Below are positions 28,092 through 37,009 of a stretch of 64,000 bases of DNA, piece by piece (position 1 is the first letter of the stretch; every line of letters begins with the position of its first letter). The position numbers and the translations under genes were made by a program. Origin of the DNA: an uncultured Pseudomonadales bacterium (GTDB taxonomy: Bacteria > Pseudomonadota > Gammaproteobacteria > Pseudomonadales > Azotimanducaceae). Where the stretch lies: NCBI GenBank assembly GCA_958295875.1, contig OY282379.1, forward strand, positions 1,054,001 to 1,118,000, written 5' to 3'. The notes beneath the pieces were generated by a model, which was given only the letters and a program-made list of their open reading frames with translations, had not been told where the DNA came from and did no database searches.

Positions 28092-29535
28092 GGGCCAGCC
28101 GCCGCACCGGCGCCGGATTGCCCGACAGCCGCCACAGCCGCCAGACGAGCATCACCGCGGCGACGGCAAGCCCAGCCACCAAGCCAATCCAGAAGCCGGT
28201 GACGCCGAGCGCGGCCACCCCGCCGATGCCGAACCCCAGGGCGGCGCCCAGCGGCAAGCCGATGACCCAGTAGGCAAACGCCGCGGTGAGCATCGGCGCC
28301 CGCGTGTCCTTGTAGCCGCGCAGCGCCCCCACCGCCGTGACCTGGGTGTCGGCCACGAACTGATACAGCGCCACCAGCAACAGCAGCCCCGCGGCCGCAC
28401 TGATGACCTCCGGGTCCTTCGTGTAGAGCCCGGCGATGTCCTCCCGCAGCGTGAACACGGCCACCGCGGCCACCAACGCGAACGCCAGCGAGGCGCCCAA
28501 GGCCACGAACGCCGACCTGCGGGCGCCGGCATAGTCCCGGGCGCCAATGCTGTAGCCCACGCGAATGGTGGCCGCCATGCCGAGGGCGAGCGGGATCATG
28601 AACGCGACGCCGCCCACATTGCTGGCGATCTGATGCGACGCCACGGCATCCACGCCGAGGTGCCCAACGAGCAGCGTCACCACGGAGAACACGGCCACCT
28701 CGAAGAACAGCGCGACGCCAATCGGCACGCCGAGCTTCAGCAGCCGCCAGACAATCGCCGGGTCTGGCCACGAGAAGCGGGCGAGCACGCCGAGGTCCCG
28801 CACCCGCGAATAGCGGACGATGGCGACCATGGCGATGAGTTCGCCCCACATGACGATGGCGCCGGAGACGCCGCAGCCGACGCCGCCCATGGCCGGCACG
28901 CCGAAGCCGCCGTACACGAAGAGGTAGTTGAGCGGCACCTTCAGCCCCAGCGCGCACAGCGCCACCACCATTGCCGGGCGCGTCCAGGACAGCCCGTCGC
29001 ACAGGTAGCGCAGCACGAAGAAGCCCAAGATGGGCACGAGGCCGAAGCTCATCGCGCCGATGTAGGCGCTGGCGACGGGAATCGCCGCGGGGTCCACGCC
29101 GATCAGGCGATACCCGGCCTCCGCGAACTGCATCGGCACCGCGAGCAGCAACCCGCCGATCAAGGCGATCCACAGCGCTTGGCGCACCACGACGCCGGCT
29201 TCGCTCGCTTGGCCGCCGCCATGCATCTGCGACACCGTCGGCGTCACGGACATGACGATGCCGGAGAGCAGCAGCAGCCCGGGCCAGTAGAAGCTCGTGC
29301 CCAACGCGACGCCGGCCAAATCGACCGGGCTCACCCGGCCGGCCATCACGGCATCCACCGCGGACATGCCCATGTGCGAGAGCTGCGTCAGGATGATCGG
29401 CGCCGCCAGCACGCTGAGCGCCTTGAGCTCCGCCGCAACGCGGCCGCGCCGGTCCGCCAAGGCCGCCGCCTCCGGGCCGGCACGCGGCTCAGCCGCCGCC
29501 GCGCCCTCGCGTTGCGCCGCCGCGCCCTGCGCCAT
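28084..29535 (-). CDS. MATE-family efflux transporter, copy 1
   Basis: 483-residue inner-membrane transporter of the MatE family (NorM-like), which exports cationic drugs or metabolites using Na+ or H+ gradients. Twelve membrane segments can be counted; typical sequences are APIILTQLSHMGMSAVDAVM in segment 1 and GVPIGVALFFEVAVFSVVTL in segment 7. It reads almost identically to the second copy upstream. ATG at 29535 is preferred to a TTG two codons earlier; no clear RBS is seen. The stop overlaps the glycerate kinase start by 8 bp. Confidence 0.92.
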   Translation of the reverse strand: MAQGAAAQREGAAAAEPRAGPEAAALADRRGRVAAELKALSVLAAPIILTQLSHMGMSAVDAVMAGRVSPVDLAGVALGTSFYWPGLLLLSGIVMSVTPTVSQMHGGGQASEAGVVVRQALWIALIGGLLLAVPMQFAEAGYRLIGVDPAAIPVASAYIGAMSFGLVPILGFFVLRYLCDGLSWTRPAMVVALCALGLKVPLNYLFVYGGFGVPAMGGVGCGVSGAIVMWGELIAMVAIVRYSRVRDLGVLARFSWPDPAIVWRLLKLGVPIGVALFFEVAVFSVVTLLVGHLGVDAVASHQIASNVGGVAFMIPLALGMAATIRVGYSIGARDYAGARRSAFVALGASLAFALVAAVAVFTLREDIAGLYTKDPEVISAAAGLLLLVALYQFVADTQVTAVGALRGYKDTRAPMLTAAFAYWVIGLPLGAALGFGIGGVAALGVTGFWIGLVAGLAVAAVMLVWRLWRLSGNPAPVRRLALG

Positions 29536-29630
29536 GCTCAAGTTCCGGGTGAAGGAGGGGGAAGAGGGGCGATTTTAGTCTGCCGCCGCCAACGGTGTTG
29601 CGTCCTTGCAGCACCGTCAAGGCAACGCCG

Positions 29631-31082
29631 TCAGCCAAGCGCCAACCGCCGCACCCGCGCCGGATTGCCCGACAACCGCCACACCCGCCAAATGAGCATC
29701 ACCGCGGCGACGGCAAGCCCAGCCACCAAGCCAATCCAGAAGCCGGTGACGCCGAGGGCGGCCACCCCGCCGACGCCGAACCCCAAGGCCGCGCCCAGCG
29801 GCAAGCCGATGACCCAGTAGGCGAACGCCGCGGTGAGCATCGGCGCCCGCGTGTCCTTGTAGCCGCGCAGCGCCCCCATCGCCGTGACCTGGGTGTCGTC
29901 CACGAACTGATACAGAGCCACCAGCAACAGCAGCCCCGCCGCCACGCTGATGACTTCCGGGTCCTTCGTGTAGAGCCCGGCGATGTCCTCCCGCAGCGTG
30001 AACAAGGCCACCGCGGCCACCAACGCGAACGCCAGCGAGGCGCCCAAGGCCACGAACACGGACCTGCGGGCGCCGGCATAATCCCGGGCGCCGATGTTGT
30101 AGCCCACGCGAATGGTGGCTGCCATGCCGAGGGCAAGCGGAATCATGAACGCGACGCCGCCCACATTGCTGGCGATCTGATGCGACGCCACGGCATCCAC
30201 GCCGAGGTGCCCAACGAGCAGCGTCACCACGGAGAACACGGCCACCTCGAAGAACAGCGCGACGCCAATCGGCACGCCGAGCTTCAGCAGCCGCCAGACA
30301 ATCGCCGGGTCTGGCCACGAGAAGCGGGCGAGCACGCCGAGATCCCGCACCCGCGAATAGCGGGCGATGGCGACCATGGCGATGAGTTCGCCCCACATGA
30401 CGATGGCGCCGGAGACGCCGCAACCGACGCCCCCCATGGCCGGCACGCCGAAGCCGCCATACACGAAGAGGTAGTTGAGCGGCACCTTCAGTGCCAGCGC
30501 GCACAGCGCCACCACCATGGCCGGGCGCGTCCACGACAGCCCGTCGCACAGGTAGCGCAGCACGAAGTAGCCCAGGATGGGCACGAGGCCGAAGCTCATC
30601 GCGCCGATGTAGGCGCTGGCGATGGGAATCGCCGCGGGGTCCACGCCGATCAGGCGATACCCGGCCTCCGCGAACTGCATCGGCACCGCGAGCAGCAACC
30701 CGCCGATCAAGGCGATCCACAGCGCTTGGCGCACCACGGCGCCAGCTTCGCTCGCCTGGCCGCCGCCGTGCATCTGCGACACGGTTGGCGTCACGGACAT
30801 GACGATGCCGGAGAGCAGCAGCATCCCGGGCCAGAAGAAACTGGCGCCCAAGGCGATGCCGGCCAAATCCACCGGGCTCACCCGGCCGGCCATCACGGCA
30901 TCCACCGCGGACATGCCCATGTGCGAGAGCTGCGTCAGGATGATCGGCGCCGCCAGCACGCTGAGCGCCTTGAGCTCCGCTGCCACGCGGCCGCGCCGCC
31001 CCGCCAAGGCCGCCGCCTCGGGGCCGGCGCGCGGCTCAGCCGCCGCCGAGCCCTCGCGTTGCGCCGCCGCGCCCTGCGCCAT
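29631..31082 (-). CDS. MATE-family efflux transporter, copy 2
   Basis: 483-residue paralogue of the neighbouring transporter with the same length and topology. About 21 substitutions distinguish the two, mostly conservative and within membrane helices (for example GFF/GYF, ALGLK/ALALK, VADTQ/VDDTQ). The last change introduces an acidic residue near helix 10, which might alter substrate range. It lies first in transcription order; both copies keep intact frames, which suggests both are used or that the duplication is young. Confidence 0.92.
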   Translation of the reverse strand: MAQGAAAQREGSAAAEPRAGPEAAALAGRRGRVAAELKALSVLAAPIILTQLSHMGMSAVDAVMAGRVSPVDLAGIALGASFFWPGMLLLSGIVMSVTPTVSQMHGGGQASEAGAVVRQALWIALIGGLLLAVPMQFAEAGYRLIGVDPAAIPIASAYIGAMSFGLVPILGYFVLRYLCDGLSWTRPAMVVALCALALKVPLNYLFVYGGFGVPAMGGVGCGVSGAIVMWGELIAMVAIARYSRVRDLGVLARFSWPDPAIVWRLLKLGVPIGVALFFEVAVFSVVTLLVGHLGVDAVASHQIASNVGGVAFMIPLALGMAATIRVGYNIGARDYAGARRSVFVALGASLAFALVAAVALFTLREDIAGLYTKDPEVISVAAGLLLLVALYQFVDDTQVTAMGALRGYKDTRAPMLTAAFAYWVIGLPLGAALGFGVGGVAALGVTGFWIGLVAGLAVAAVMLIWRVWRLSGNPARVRRLALG

Positions 31083-31158
31083 GCTCAAGTCCAAGTGAAG
31101 GAGGGGGGAGAGGAGCGATTTTAGTCTGCCGCCGCTGCCAACGGTGCTGCGTCCTTGC

Positions 31159-31552
31159 GACGCTGCGTGTGCGCGAAAGCGCCGCCGGTCGGTTCAGCAC
31201 ATGGGGACTTGGCCGGCTTGCTGCTCCGAACGATCTGGCACCTAGCGCCGATTTCTCTGGAAGGTCCTGCCGTCAACTTGCATGGTCAAGAGGGGTATAC
31301 GCACCGACCTTTTCGCGGAACGACTCCCGCGGCGTCGTACGCGCCGTAAATCGCGGCGCCGTCTTGCGGGCCGTGCGCCTTTCATGTAGCGTAGCCTTTC
31401 GTATCTCGTGGGTGGTCGAAGGCTACGGCTCTACCGCCTCGCGAGTGGTGGGGGTTGTGACGATTGAGACAGGATCCGGCGCGTCGGCAACGTGTGAGGC
31501 CTCTCGTTAGCGTAGATCGGGAAAGCGGACTATAATGCGACCTTGGAGACAC
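31159..31552 (+). promoter_or_regulatory. Non-coding stretch with a TATAAT box before an accessory pair
   Basis: No convincing gene lies in these 394 bp after the MATE duplication. GC drops towards 31500. TATAAT at 31531-31536 is a perfect -10 box for the + strand, predicting a start near 31543; the best -35 in range is weak. It overlaps an ATG at 31535, which therefore cannot be the start codon of the next gene. Confidence 0.5.
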
Positions 31553-32113
31553 ATGCTCGGTGCGTTCTGTGCCGTTTGGGCCCATGTTCCTCCGAATGCA
31601 GAGGAGCATCGCACTGTGTCAATGGATGTCGTAATAGTAGAGGAGAGGGTCGCGTGCCCACCCCATGGCTACGGAGTACCCGACCCCGATCCATCAGGAG
31701 TTCCCCAATCATCCCGTTGCAACGACATCTTGGATGAACTCGAAGGTTTCATGGAGAATAGTAGATACCACTCCACGACATATGAGCTCTTCCATGCTGA
31801 TCGCCCAGTTGACCTTAGTCTTACGGGGCACATGATGGAGGCGCTTAACATAGCCGATAGGGGGTACTCCGCGGTATTCATCTTCCGCTTAGGCGAGGGG
31901 GCCGAATCCATTAGATTTGTCCGGGACGAAGACGGAAGGAGAGACGAGAGGGAGGACAGCGCACCCTCCCTAGGACGCTGGTACCACCACTGGCGAGCCA
32001 CCTCTATAGCACCCGTCAACCGCACGATTTGGAGCGTTCACCTAGACGAATTCACTACAAAGTTCAAGTTTGTCGCTCCAAAAGCTAGCCAATACAAGGG
32101 CACCACATCGTGA
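31553..32113 (+). CDS. Unrecognised protein, first gene of an accessory pair
   Basis: About 186 residues from the ATG at 31553, which has GGAG 4 nt upstream; ATG 31622 is an alternative start. I do not recognise the family. The sequence is soluble-looking, with an N-terminal Pro-rich region (PPHGYGVPDPDPSG), a mixed core (TYELFHADRPVDLSLTGHMM, YSAVFIFRLGEGAESIRFV), a charged stretch (RDEDGRRDEREDS) and aromatic residues near the end (RWYHHWRATS). Codon use is clearly AT-richer than the neighbours, a sign of transfer. It overlaps the next gene by 4 bp (GTGA), so the two products are probably made in equal amounts and may form a complex. Confidence 0.6.
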   Translation: MLGAFCAVWAHVPPNAEEHRTVSMDVVIVEERVACPPHGYGVPDPDPSGVPQSSRCNDILDELEGFMENSRYHSTTYELFHADRPVDLSLTGHMMEALNIADRGYSAVFIFRLGEGAESIRFVRDEDGRRDEREDSAPSLGRWYHHWRATSIAPVNRTIWSVHLDEFTTKFKFVAPKASQYKGTTS

Positions 32114-32655
32114 AAGTATATGACCCAGATTCCTTCACCGGCAGACTGATTCTGAACGGAATCGACAAGCTCGTATTCACTCTATTACTGTTTTTGATTT
32201 TCGCTTGGTGGACGAACTTTCAACGAGAAAATGAACGGGCAGATATACGAGCCGAGGAAGTTAATGACATTAGGATTCAGAGACCGATTGCATTGATGGA
32301 AGAGTTGTCTAGACCAGTTCGAGACTGCATATTGTTCGTTCAGCAGAACCGGGCATCAGGCATGACGCCGGAAGGAAAAGGAAGATTTAGGTCCTTGACG
32401 TTGGAGATAGCCCTGTATCTCGATTTGATCGTAAACTACGCAAAAGATAGAGAAAAAACTGTCCAGGCGGCGGCGACGTTACGAGCTAACGTCAAGAATT
32501 TCGAAGAGCTGGCATTAGTCACAAGCGGTGCAAAAGATACAGACTACGATTTGTTTGCTAAGCGATTGCAGGACGATTTCGAAATACTATCTATGCATAT
32601 CATAGCAGAAACGATAGCTGCTATTTCGAACGAGTCAAAGTTGAGGGAGCACTGA
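32110..32655 (+). CDS. Unrecognised membrane-anchored helical protein
   Basis: 181 residues from a GTG that overlaps the stop of the preceding gene. One membrane segment is visible at residues 19-35 (LVFTLLLFLIFAWWTNF), after a short cytosolic start, then a soluble part that looks all helical with regular heptad-like spacing (ALMEELSRPVRDCILFVQQN, TLEIALYLDLIVNYAKDREK). No known motif is seen. Strong AT-rich codon usage (AGA, ATA, TTA) is unlike the host genes. Paired with the previous gene it forms a soluble-plus-membrane module of unknown function; such modules are common in mobile defence or competition loci, but nothing here proves that. Confidence 0.65.
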   Translation: MKVYDPDSFTGRLILNGIDKLVFTLLLFLIFAWWTNFQRENERADIRAEEVNDIRIQRPIALMEELSRPVRDCILFVQQNRASGMTPEGKGRFRSLTLEIALYLDLIVNYAKDREKTVQAAATLRANVKNFEELALVTSGAKDTDYDLFAKRLQDDFEILSMHIIAETIAAISNESKLREH

Positions 32656-33412
32656 ATCGTCGGTAAAGGAGGTGTCCTGCCCAGAGCAAATGACCTACTC
32701 GCGTTGAAGCAGGGTTATCTTTCTGTGTGCCGGAGTCTGTATAGGTTCATGGACGACTCCTTCCGCTACCTCGTTGGGGCAGGGGAGGGGCGAAGTCGTT
32801 GTGGGAATGAGCTCCAAGGGCGTGGCCGTTAGCGAGCGTACTGCTTCATTGCCCGGCACCGCGATAGAGGCAGTGACCTGCTGGGACGTTCGGGTCAGGC
32901 TGTCGCCTTCATCATCCCAGCGAACTCGGCGGGGGCTTTCACGCCGGGGGAGTGGGGGTGCCAGCAGCGGTTTGTTGTAGTAGTCGAGGCACATGGCGAA
33001 CGCCATGTTCACGGTGGCGTAGCTGAGCTTCCTTTGGGACCGGCGGGTGGAAGTGCGGACTCCGGTACTCGAAGAGGACCGGGCGGTTGACGTCGATCGA
33101 CGATACTGTTGAGCGGCGGCGACGGTAGGGACTGGGGCAGGCCGAATGTCCTGCATTCCTCCTAGAAACCGGCCGTGAACTTCCCGGTTTACATGCACGG
33201 CACGGATGTCAGGCCATTTCGCAGCCTCGCAAGAACGCCCCTCGCGGTGTCGATATGCATGGCCATGTGGTCGAACGGAGCGCCAGTTCCTTGCCTGGAG
33301 GAGGGCGGGCAAATGATGGGCCTGCAGATGAGACCAAATTCCGCATGGCCAACGGGCGCCGAAGCCGTATACTTGCACTAGCCAGCCAAGAGAGAGGAAG
33401 AGGCCTCAAGCG
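32656..33412. other. Gene-poor island remnant before rubrerythrin
   Basis: 757 bp without a convincing gene. A 227-codon open frame on the minus strand (32695-33378) has no recognisable domain and unusual composition. On the minus strand around 32940-33010, out-of-frame pieces read CLDYYNKP and HPHSPGVKAPAEF, which loosely resemble the end of IS3-type transposases (YN...RPHSALGY.TPAEF), so this may be a decayed mobile element. TATACT at 33368-33373 could serve as a -10 for rubrerythrin. Confidence 0.3.
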
Positions 33413-33829
33413 ATGCAACTCAACGACAGCAAAACCCTGCAAAACCTCAAGGATGCGTTCGCCGGCGAATCCCAAGCGAATCGCCGTTACCTCTACTTCG
33501 CGCAAAAGGCGGACGTCGAAGGCGAAAACGATGTCGCCGCCGTGTTCCGCTCCACCGCGGAAGGGGAGACGGGCCACGCCCACGGCCACCTTGAGTACAT
33601 GGAAGACGTTGGCGACCCGGCCACCGGGCTGCCCATCGGCACCACCAAGGACAACTTGGCCGCCGCAATCGCCGGCGAAACCCACGAGTACACGGACATG
33701 TACCCCGGCATGGCCGCCACGGCGCGTGACGAAGGCTTCGACGAGATCGCCGATTGGTTCGAGACGCTAGCCAAGGCGGAACGCAGCCACGCCAATCGAT
33801 TCAAGAAAGCGTTGGACTCCGTGGAGTAG
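33413..33829 (+). CDS. Rubrerythrin family protein, short form
   Basis: 138-residue ferritin-like di-iron protein, a peroxide-reducing enzyme family. The metal ligands are visible in [39 protein letters not shown] and AERSHANRF. The C-terminal rubredoxin domain of classical rubrerythrin is absent, so electrons must come from another protein, perhaps the Fe-S protein encoded 49 bp downstream. A purine-rich RBS (GAGAGGAAGAGG) precedes the ATG. Confidence 0.9.
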   Translation: MQLNDSKTLQNLKDAFAGESQANRRYLYFAQKADVEGENDVAAVFRSTAEGETGHAHGHLEYMEDVGDPATGLPIGTTKDNLAAAIAGETHEYTDMYPGMAATARDEGFDEIADWFETLAKAERSHANRFKKALDSVE

Positions 33830-33878
33830 GCGGCCGCGCCCGCGCGCCGGGCGGCGACCAGCTTGAAGGGGCGGGCCA

Positions 33879-35213
33879 ATGGCGACCAAGGAAGGCAGTC
33901 TCGAAGCCCCCCGGCGTGAATCTCTGGATTGGCGCAATCCAGATTTCCACGATGCCGCGGCGGTAAACGCCGAACTCGCCCGAGTCTTCGACATCTGTCA
34001 TGGCTGCCGCCGCTGCGTCAGCCTGTGTCAGGCGTTTCCGACGCTGTTTGACCTCGTCGACGAATCCGACACCATGGAAGTGGACGGAGTGAGCGCGGCG
34101 GACTACGGCAAGGTGGTGGACCACTGCTACCTGTGCGACCTCTGCGCAGAGACGAAGTGCCCCTACCTGCCGCCCCACGAGTGGGCGGTGGACTTTCCAC
34201 ATCTCATGCTGCGGGCGAAGGCCGCGCGCTTCCGCGACCCCTCCGCCAAGACGCGCTGGCGCGACCGTCTCATCACCAGCACCGGGCCGCTGTTCAAGGC
34301 CGCCGCCCTGCCCGGCGCCGCGCAACTGGCCAACGCCGCGGCCGGCAACGCAGCGCTGCGCAAGCTCGGCGCCCGCGTCGCCGGCATCCACGCCGATGCG
34401 CCGACGCCCAAGTTCACAGCGCGAACATTCAGTTCGGAAACGGGGGACGAGGTGGGCGCCCACCTTGACGCCCGCGCATCCGCGACGACCACCGGGCGCG
34501 TCGCCATCTACGCCACCTGCTACGGCGAGCACGAAGCCGCAGCCTCGGCAGACTTGGTGGCCGTGCTCAACCACAACCACATTCCGGTGCGGGTGCTGAA
34601 GGGCGCCGCCTGCTGCGGGATGCCGAAGTTCGAGCTCGGCGACCTGGCAAGCGTCGCCAAGCTCATGGAAAAGAACTTGCCGCGGTTCCTGGACGCCATC
34701 GGCGATGGCTACGATCTGATGTCCATCATCCCCTCTTGCACCTTGATGTACCGCCAAGAGCTGCCGCTCATGTTCCCAGAGAATGCGGACGTGGCACGGG
34801 TGGCCGAGCGCTTCTTCGACCCGTTCGAGTACCTGTCGGCGCGCGCGCGGGAGGGGTTGACGGCCACGGATTTCCAAACGCCCTTGGGCAAGGTGGCCTA
34901 CCACGCCGCCTGCCATCAGCGCGTGCAGGGGTTCGGCCAGCGCACGCGGGAGTTCCTGGCCGCCATGCCGGGCACCGAGGTGGCGTTCATCGAGCGGTGC
35001 TCCGGCCACGACGGCACCTACGCGGTGAAGGCGGAGACCCACGGCCACGCCATGAAGATCGCCCGGCCCGTCGTCAACCGCGTGCGGCAAGCGCAAGCGG
35101 ATGCCTACGGCTCGGATTGCCCGATGGCCGGCCACATGATCGCGCATGGCTTGGCCGACGGCTCGCAGGCGACGCACCCCATCTCGATGGTGCGCAAGGC
35201 ATACGGCATCTGA
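33879..35213 (+). CDS. Fe-S/CCG-domain protein (GlpC / heterodisulfide-reductase-like)
   Basis: 444-residue redox protein. Two 4Fe-4S motifs lie near the N-terminus, [11 protein letters not shown] and [13 protein letters not shown], followed by two CCG-type domains ([22 protein letters not shown], and HAACHQRV near the C-terminus) as in GlpC and HdrD. The protein is soluble, with no membrane segment. It lies between rubrerythrin and a DUF3501 gene, and overlaps the latter by one base. This trio recurs in many proteobacteria. An electron-delivery role to rubrerythrin is inferred from the context. Confidence 0.88.
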   Translation: MATKEGSLEAPRRESLDWRNPDFHDAAAVNAELARVFDICHGCRRCVSLCQAFPTLFDLVDESDTMEVDGVSAADYGKVVDHCYLCDLCAETKCPYLPPHEWAVDFPHLMLRAKAARFRDPSAKTRWRDRLITSTGPLFKAAALPGAAQLANAAAGNAALRKLGARVAGIHADAPTPKFTARTFSSETGDEVGAHLDARASATTTGRVAIYATCYGEHEAAASADLVAVLNHNHIPVRVLKGAACCGMPKFELGDLASVAKLMEKNLPRFLDAIGDGYDLMSIIPSCTLMYRQELPLMFPENADVARVAERFFDPFEYLSARAREGLTATDFQTPLGKVAYHAACHQRVQGFGQRTREFLAAMPGTEVAFIERCSGHDGTYAVKAETHGHAMKIARPVVNRVRQAQADAYGSDCPMAGHMIAHGLADGSQATHPISMVRKAYGI

Positions 35214-35794
35214 TGGAGAAGCTGAGCCGCGGCCGGCTGTTGAGCTTGGAGCGCTATGCCGCCGAGCGCGCCGCGTTCCGCGCCCGCGTGATGGCGCACA
35301 AGCGTTCGCGGCGGGTTGCCTTGGGCGCCCATGCGACGCTCCTCTTCGAGGACTTCCTCACCATGCAGTACCAGGTGCAGGAAATGCTGCGCGCCGAGCG
35401 CATCTTCGAAGCCAACGAGATTCAAGCCGAGCTGGATGCCTACAACCCGTTGATTCCAGATGGCGGCAACTGGAAGGCGACGCTGCTGATCGAGTACCAA
35501 GACGTGGACGAACGCCGCCAAGCGCTGGCGCGAATGGCCGGCATCGAGCACCGCGTGTGGGCGCGCATCGGCGATTTCGACCGCGTGTTCGCGCTGGCCA
35601 ACGAGGACATGGAGCGCAGCAACGAGGAAAAAACCGCCGCCGTCCACTTCCTGCGATTCGAGTGGACACCGCCCGCCATCGCCGCATTGTGCGCCGGAGC
35701 GGCGCTCAAGATGGGCATCGACCATGCGGCGCTACCCTACGAAGTGGCCGTGGGCGCGAACATCCGCGAAGCCTTGGCCAAGGACTTCGACTAG
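35213..35794 (+). CDS. DUF3501 family protein
   Basis: 193-residue protein of the DUF3501 family, whose function is unknown. It starts with LSRGRLLSLERYAAERAAFRARV and carries the conserved TLLFEDFLTMQYQVQEMLRAERI segment and YNPLIPDGGNWKATLLIEY. The ATG overlaps the stop of the Fe-S gene (TGATG). Cytosolic, no metal motif obvious. It is nearly always adjacent to the same Fe-S protein and a rubrerythrin, so it is likely a specific partner in that system. Confidence 0.87.
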   Translation: MEKLSRGRLLSLERYAAERAAFRARVMAHKRSRRVALGAHATLLFEDFLTMQYQVQEMLRAERIFEANEIQAELDAYNPLIPDGGNWKATLLIEYQDVDERRQALARMAGIEHRVWARIGDFDRVFALANEDMERSNEEKTAAVHFLRFEWTPPAIAALCAGAALKMGIDHAALPYEVAVGANIREALAKDFD

Positions 35795-35818
35795 CGGCAA
35801 GGGTTGAGTGCCGCCGCC

Positions 35819-36955
35819 ATGCAAGAGCGCCTCATTGCAGACATCCGCGGCTGGGACGCCATCGCAGACCACCGCACCGGCACCGAAGGCGACCACGCCA
35901 CCGCCCGCTGGCTGGCCGACAGCTTGCGCGCAGCCGGGCTTGAGCCGGATTGCCAACCGTTCCCATTCGCCCGCCGCGTGTTGCGCGAATGTGCGGTGCA
36001 GGTGGGCGCAGACCGCGCCGACGGCGTCCCACTGTTCGACGGCCACCTCACAGACGCGGACGGCATCAGGGCGCCCCTCGCCCTGGGCGCCGCGGCCGGC
36101 GGCATCGGCGTCGCTGCTTTCCCTTCGCCAGGCGGCGGCGCGGCCAACGTCGAGCTGGAACGCGCCCGCCGCGCCGGCCAAGCGCGCGCCATCGTCGCCT
36201 ATGCGGCTGCGGAAGGCGCTGTCCCTGGGCTTGCCTTGATGAACGCGCCGAGCTACGCAGCGCCGTTCGGGCCGCCGGTGCTGCAGGTGGCCACGCAGCA
36301 CCGCGATTGGCTGATGGCCGCGGCCCAAGCCGGCGCCAGCGCTCGGTTCATTGCCCATGCCGAGCTAGAAGAGACGACCGCCTGCAACGTCAGCGTCGCC
36401 ATCCCCGGACGCAAGCGTGGCAGCAAGCCATTGGTCATCGTGACGCCACGCAGCGGCTGGTGGACTTCCACCGCGGAGCGTGGCGGTGGCATCGCCGCCT
36501 GGCTGGCGTGTGCCCGGCACTTCGCGGCAACGCCGCCGGCGCGGGACGTGGTGCTCGCCGCCACCACCGGCCACGAACTCGGGCACTTGGGGCTAACGCG
36601 CTTTCTCGCTGAACATCCGCCGGCCGCAGCCCACGCTTGGCTGCATCTCGGCGCCAACTTCGCCGCCCAAGACGGCACCCTGCGCCTACAGGCTTCCGAG
36701 GATTGGCTGCCCACGGCCCTCGCTGCCTTGGACGCCGAGGACGTGCCGGCGGACAGCGTGATGCCGGCCGCGGCGGAACCCGTCGGCGAAGCGGCGAACA
36801 TCCACGCCGGCCGCGGGCGCTACGCTTCGTTCGTGGGCACCCAACGTTGGTTCCACCACCCGCAAGACCGCTGGCCCCACGCCATCGACATCGAACGCGC
36901 CGAACGCACCTGCCGCGCAGCGTTGCGCATCGCTCAGGCGATGGCCAACGATTGA
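35819..36955 (+). CDS. M28-like peptidase homologue with altered metal site
   Basis: 378 residues resembling M28 zinc aminopeptidases: an N-terminal segment with HRTGTEGDHATARWLADSL, an inserted PA-like region, then the catalytic fold. Where active M28 enzymes have the HYD..DN ligand stretch, this one reads TPRSGWWTSTAERGGGIAAW, and the EE ligand stretch reads TTGHELGHLGLTRFLAEH. Several usual zinc ligands therefore appear replaced; the HELGH string may bind metal differently or the protein may be inactive. No signal peptide. I chose the ATG at 35819; the TTG at 35804 lacks a usable RBS spacing. Confidence 0.68.
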   Translation: MQERLIADIRGWDAIADHRTGTEGDHATARWLADSLRAAGLEPDCQPFPFARRVLRECAVQVGADRADGVPLFDGHLTDADGIRAPLALGAAAGGIGVAAFPSPGGGAANVELERARRAGQARAIVAYAAAEGAVPGLALMNAPSYAAPFGPPVLQVATQHRDWLMAAAQAGASARFIAHAELEETTACNVSVAIPGRKRGSKPLVIVTPRSGWWTSTAERGGGIAAWLACARHFAATPPARDVVLAATTGHELGHLGLTRFLAEHPPAAAHAWLHLGANFAAQDGTLRLQASEDWLPTALAALDAEDVPADSVMPAAAEPVGEAANIHAGRGRYASFVGTQRWFHHPQDRWPHAIDIERAERTCRAALRIAQAMAND

Positions 36956-37009
36956 GGTTAGCTCGCCGCGCTCACTCAATTCGCTGCCGAGGCGCGGCGC
37001 GGCAAGGCC

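Larger units (their letters stand above)
28060..31158. repeat. Tandem duplication of a 1.55-kb MATE unit
   Basis: Two direct copies of about 1547 bp: 28060-29606 and 29607-31155, measured by equivalent positions (stop codons at 28084 and 29631). Each holds a whole MATE gene, its upstream sequence and, at the left end, about 30 bp of the glycerate-kinase 5' end. In the right copy that kinase fragment is an orphan. The proteins differ at about 21 of 483 positions, so the event is recent but not immediate. Confidence 0.92.

Noticed and set aside
27853..31124. Very long + strand open frames opposite the MATE genes
   Set aside because: They mirror the MATE genes, carry His/Gln/Arg-rich shadow composition and repeat because the MATE genes repeat.
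31535..31552. ATG at 31535 as start of the accessory gene
   Set aside because: It lies within the TATAAT -10 box, so it would not be in the mRNA.
32695..33378. 227-codon minus-strand open frame as a real gene
   Set aside because: No recognisable domain, no RBS, erratic composition, and it is overlapped by several unrelated open frames.
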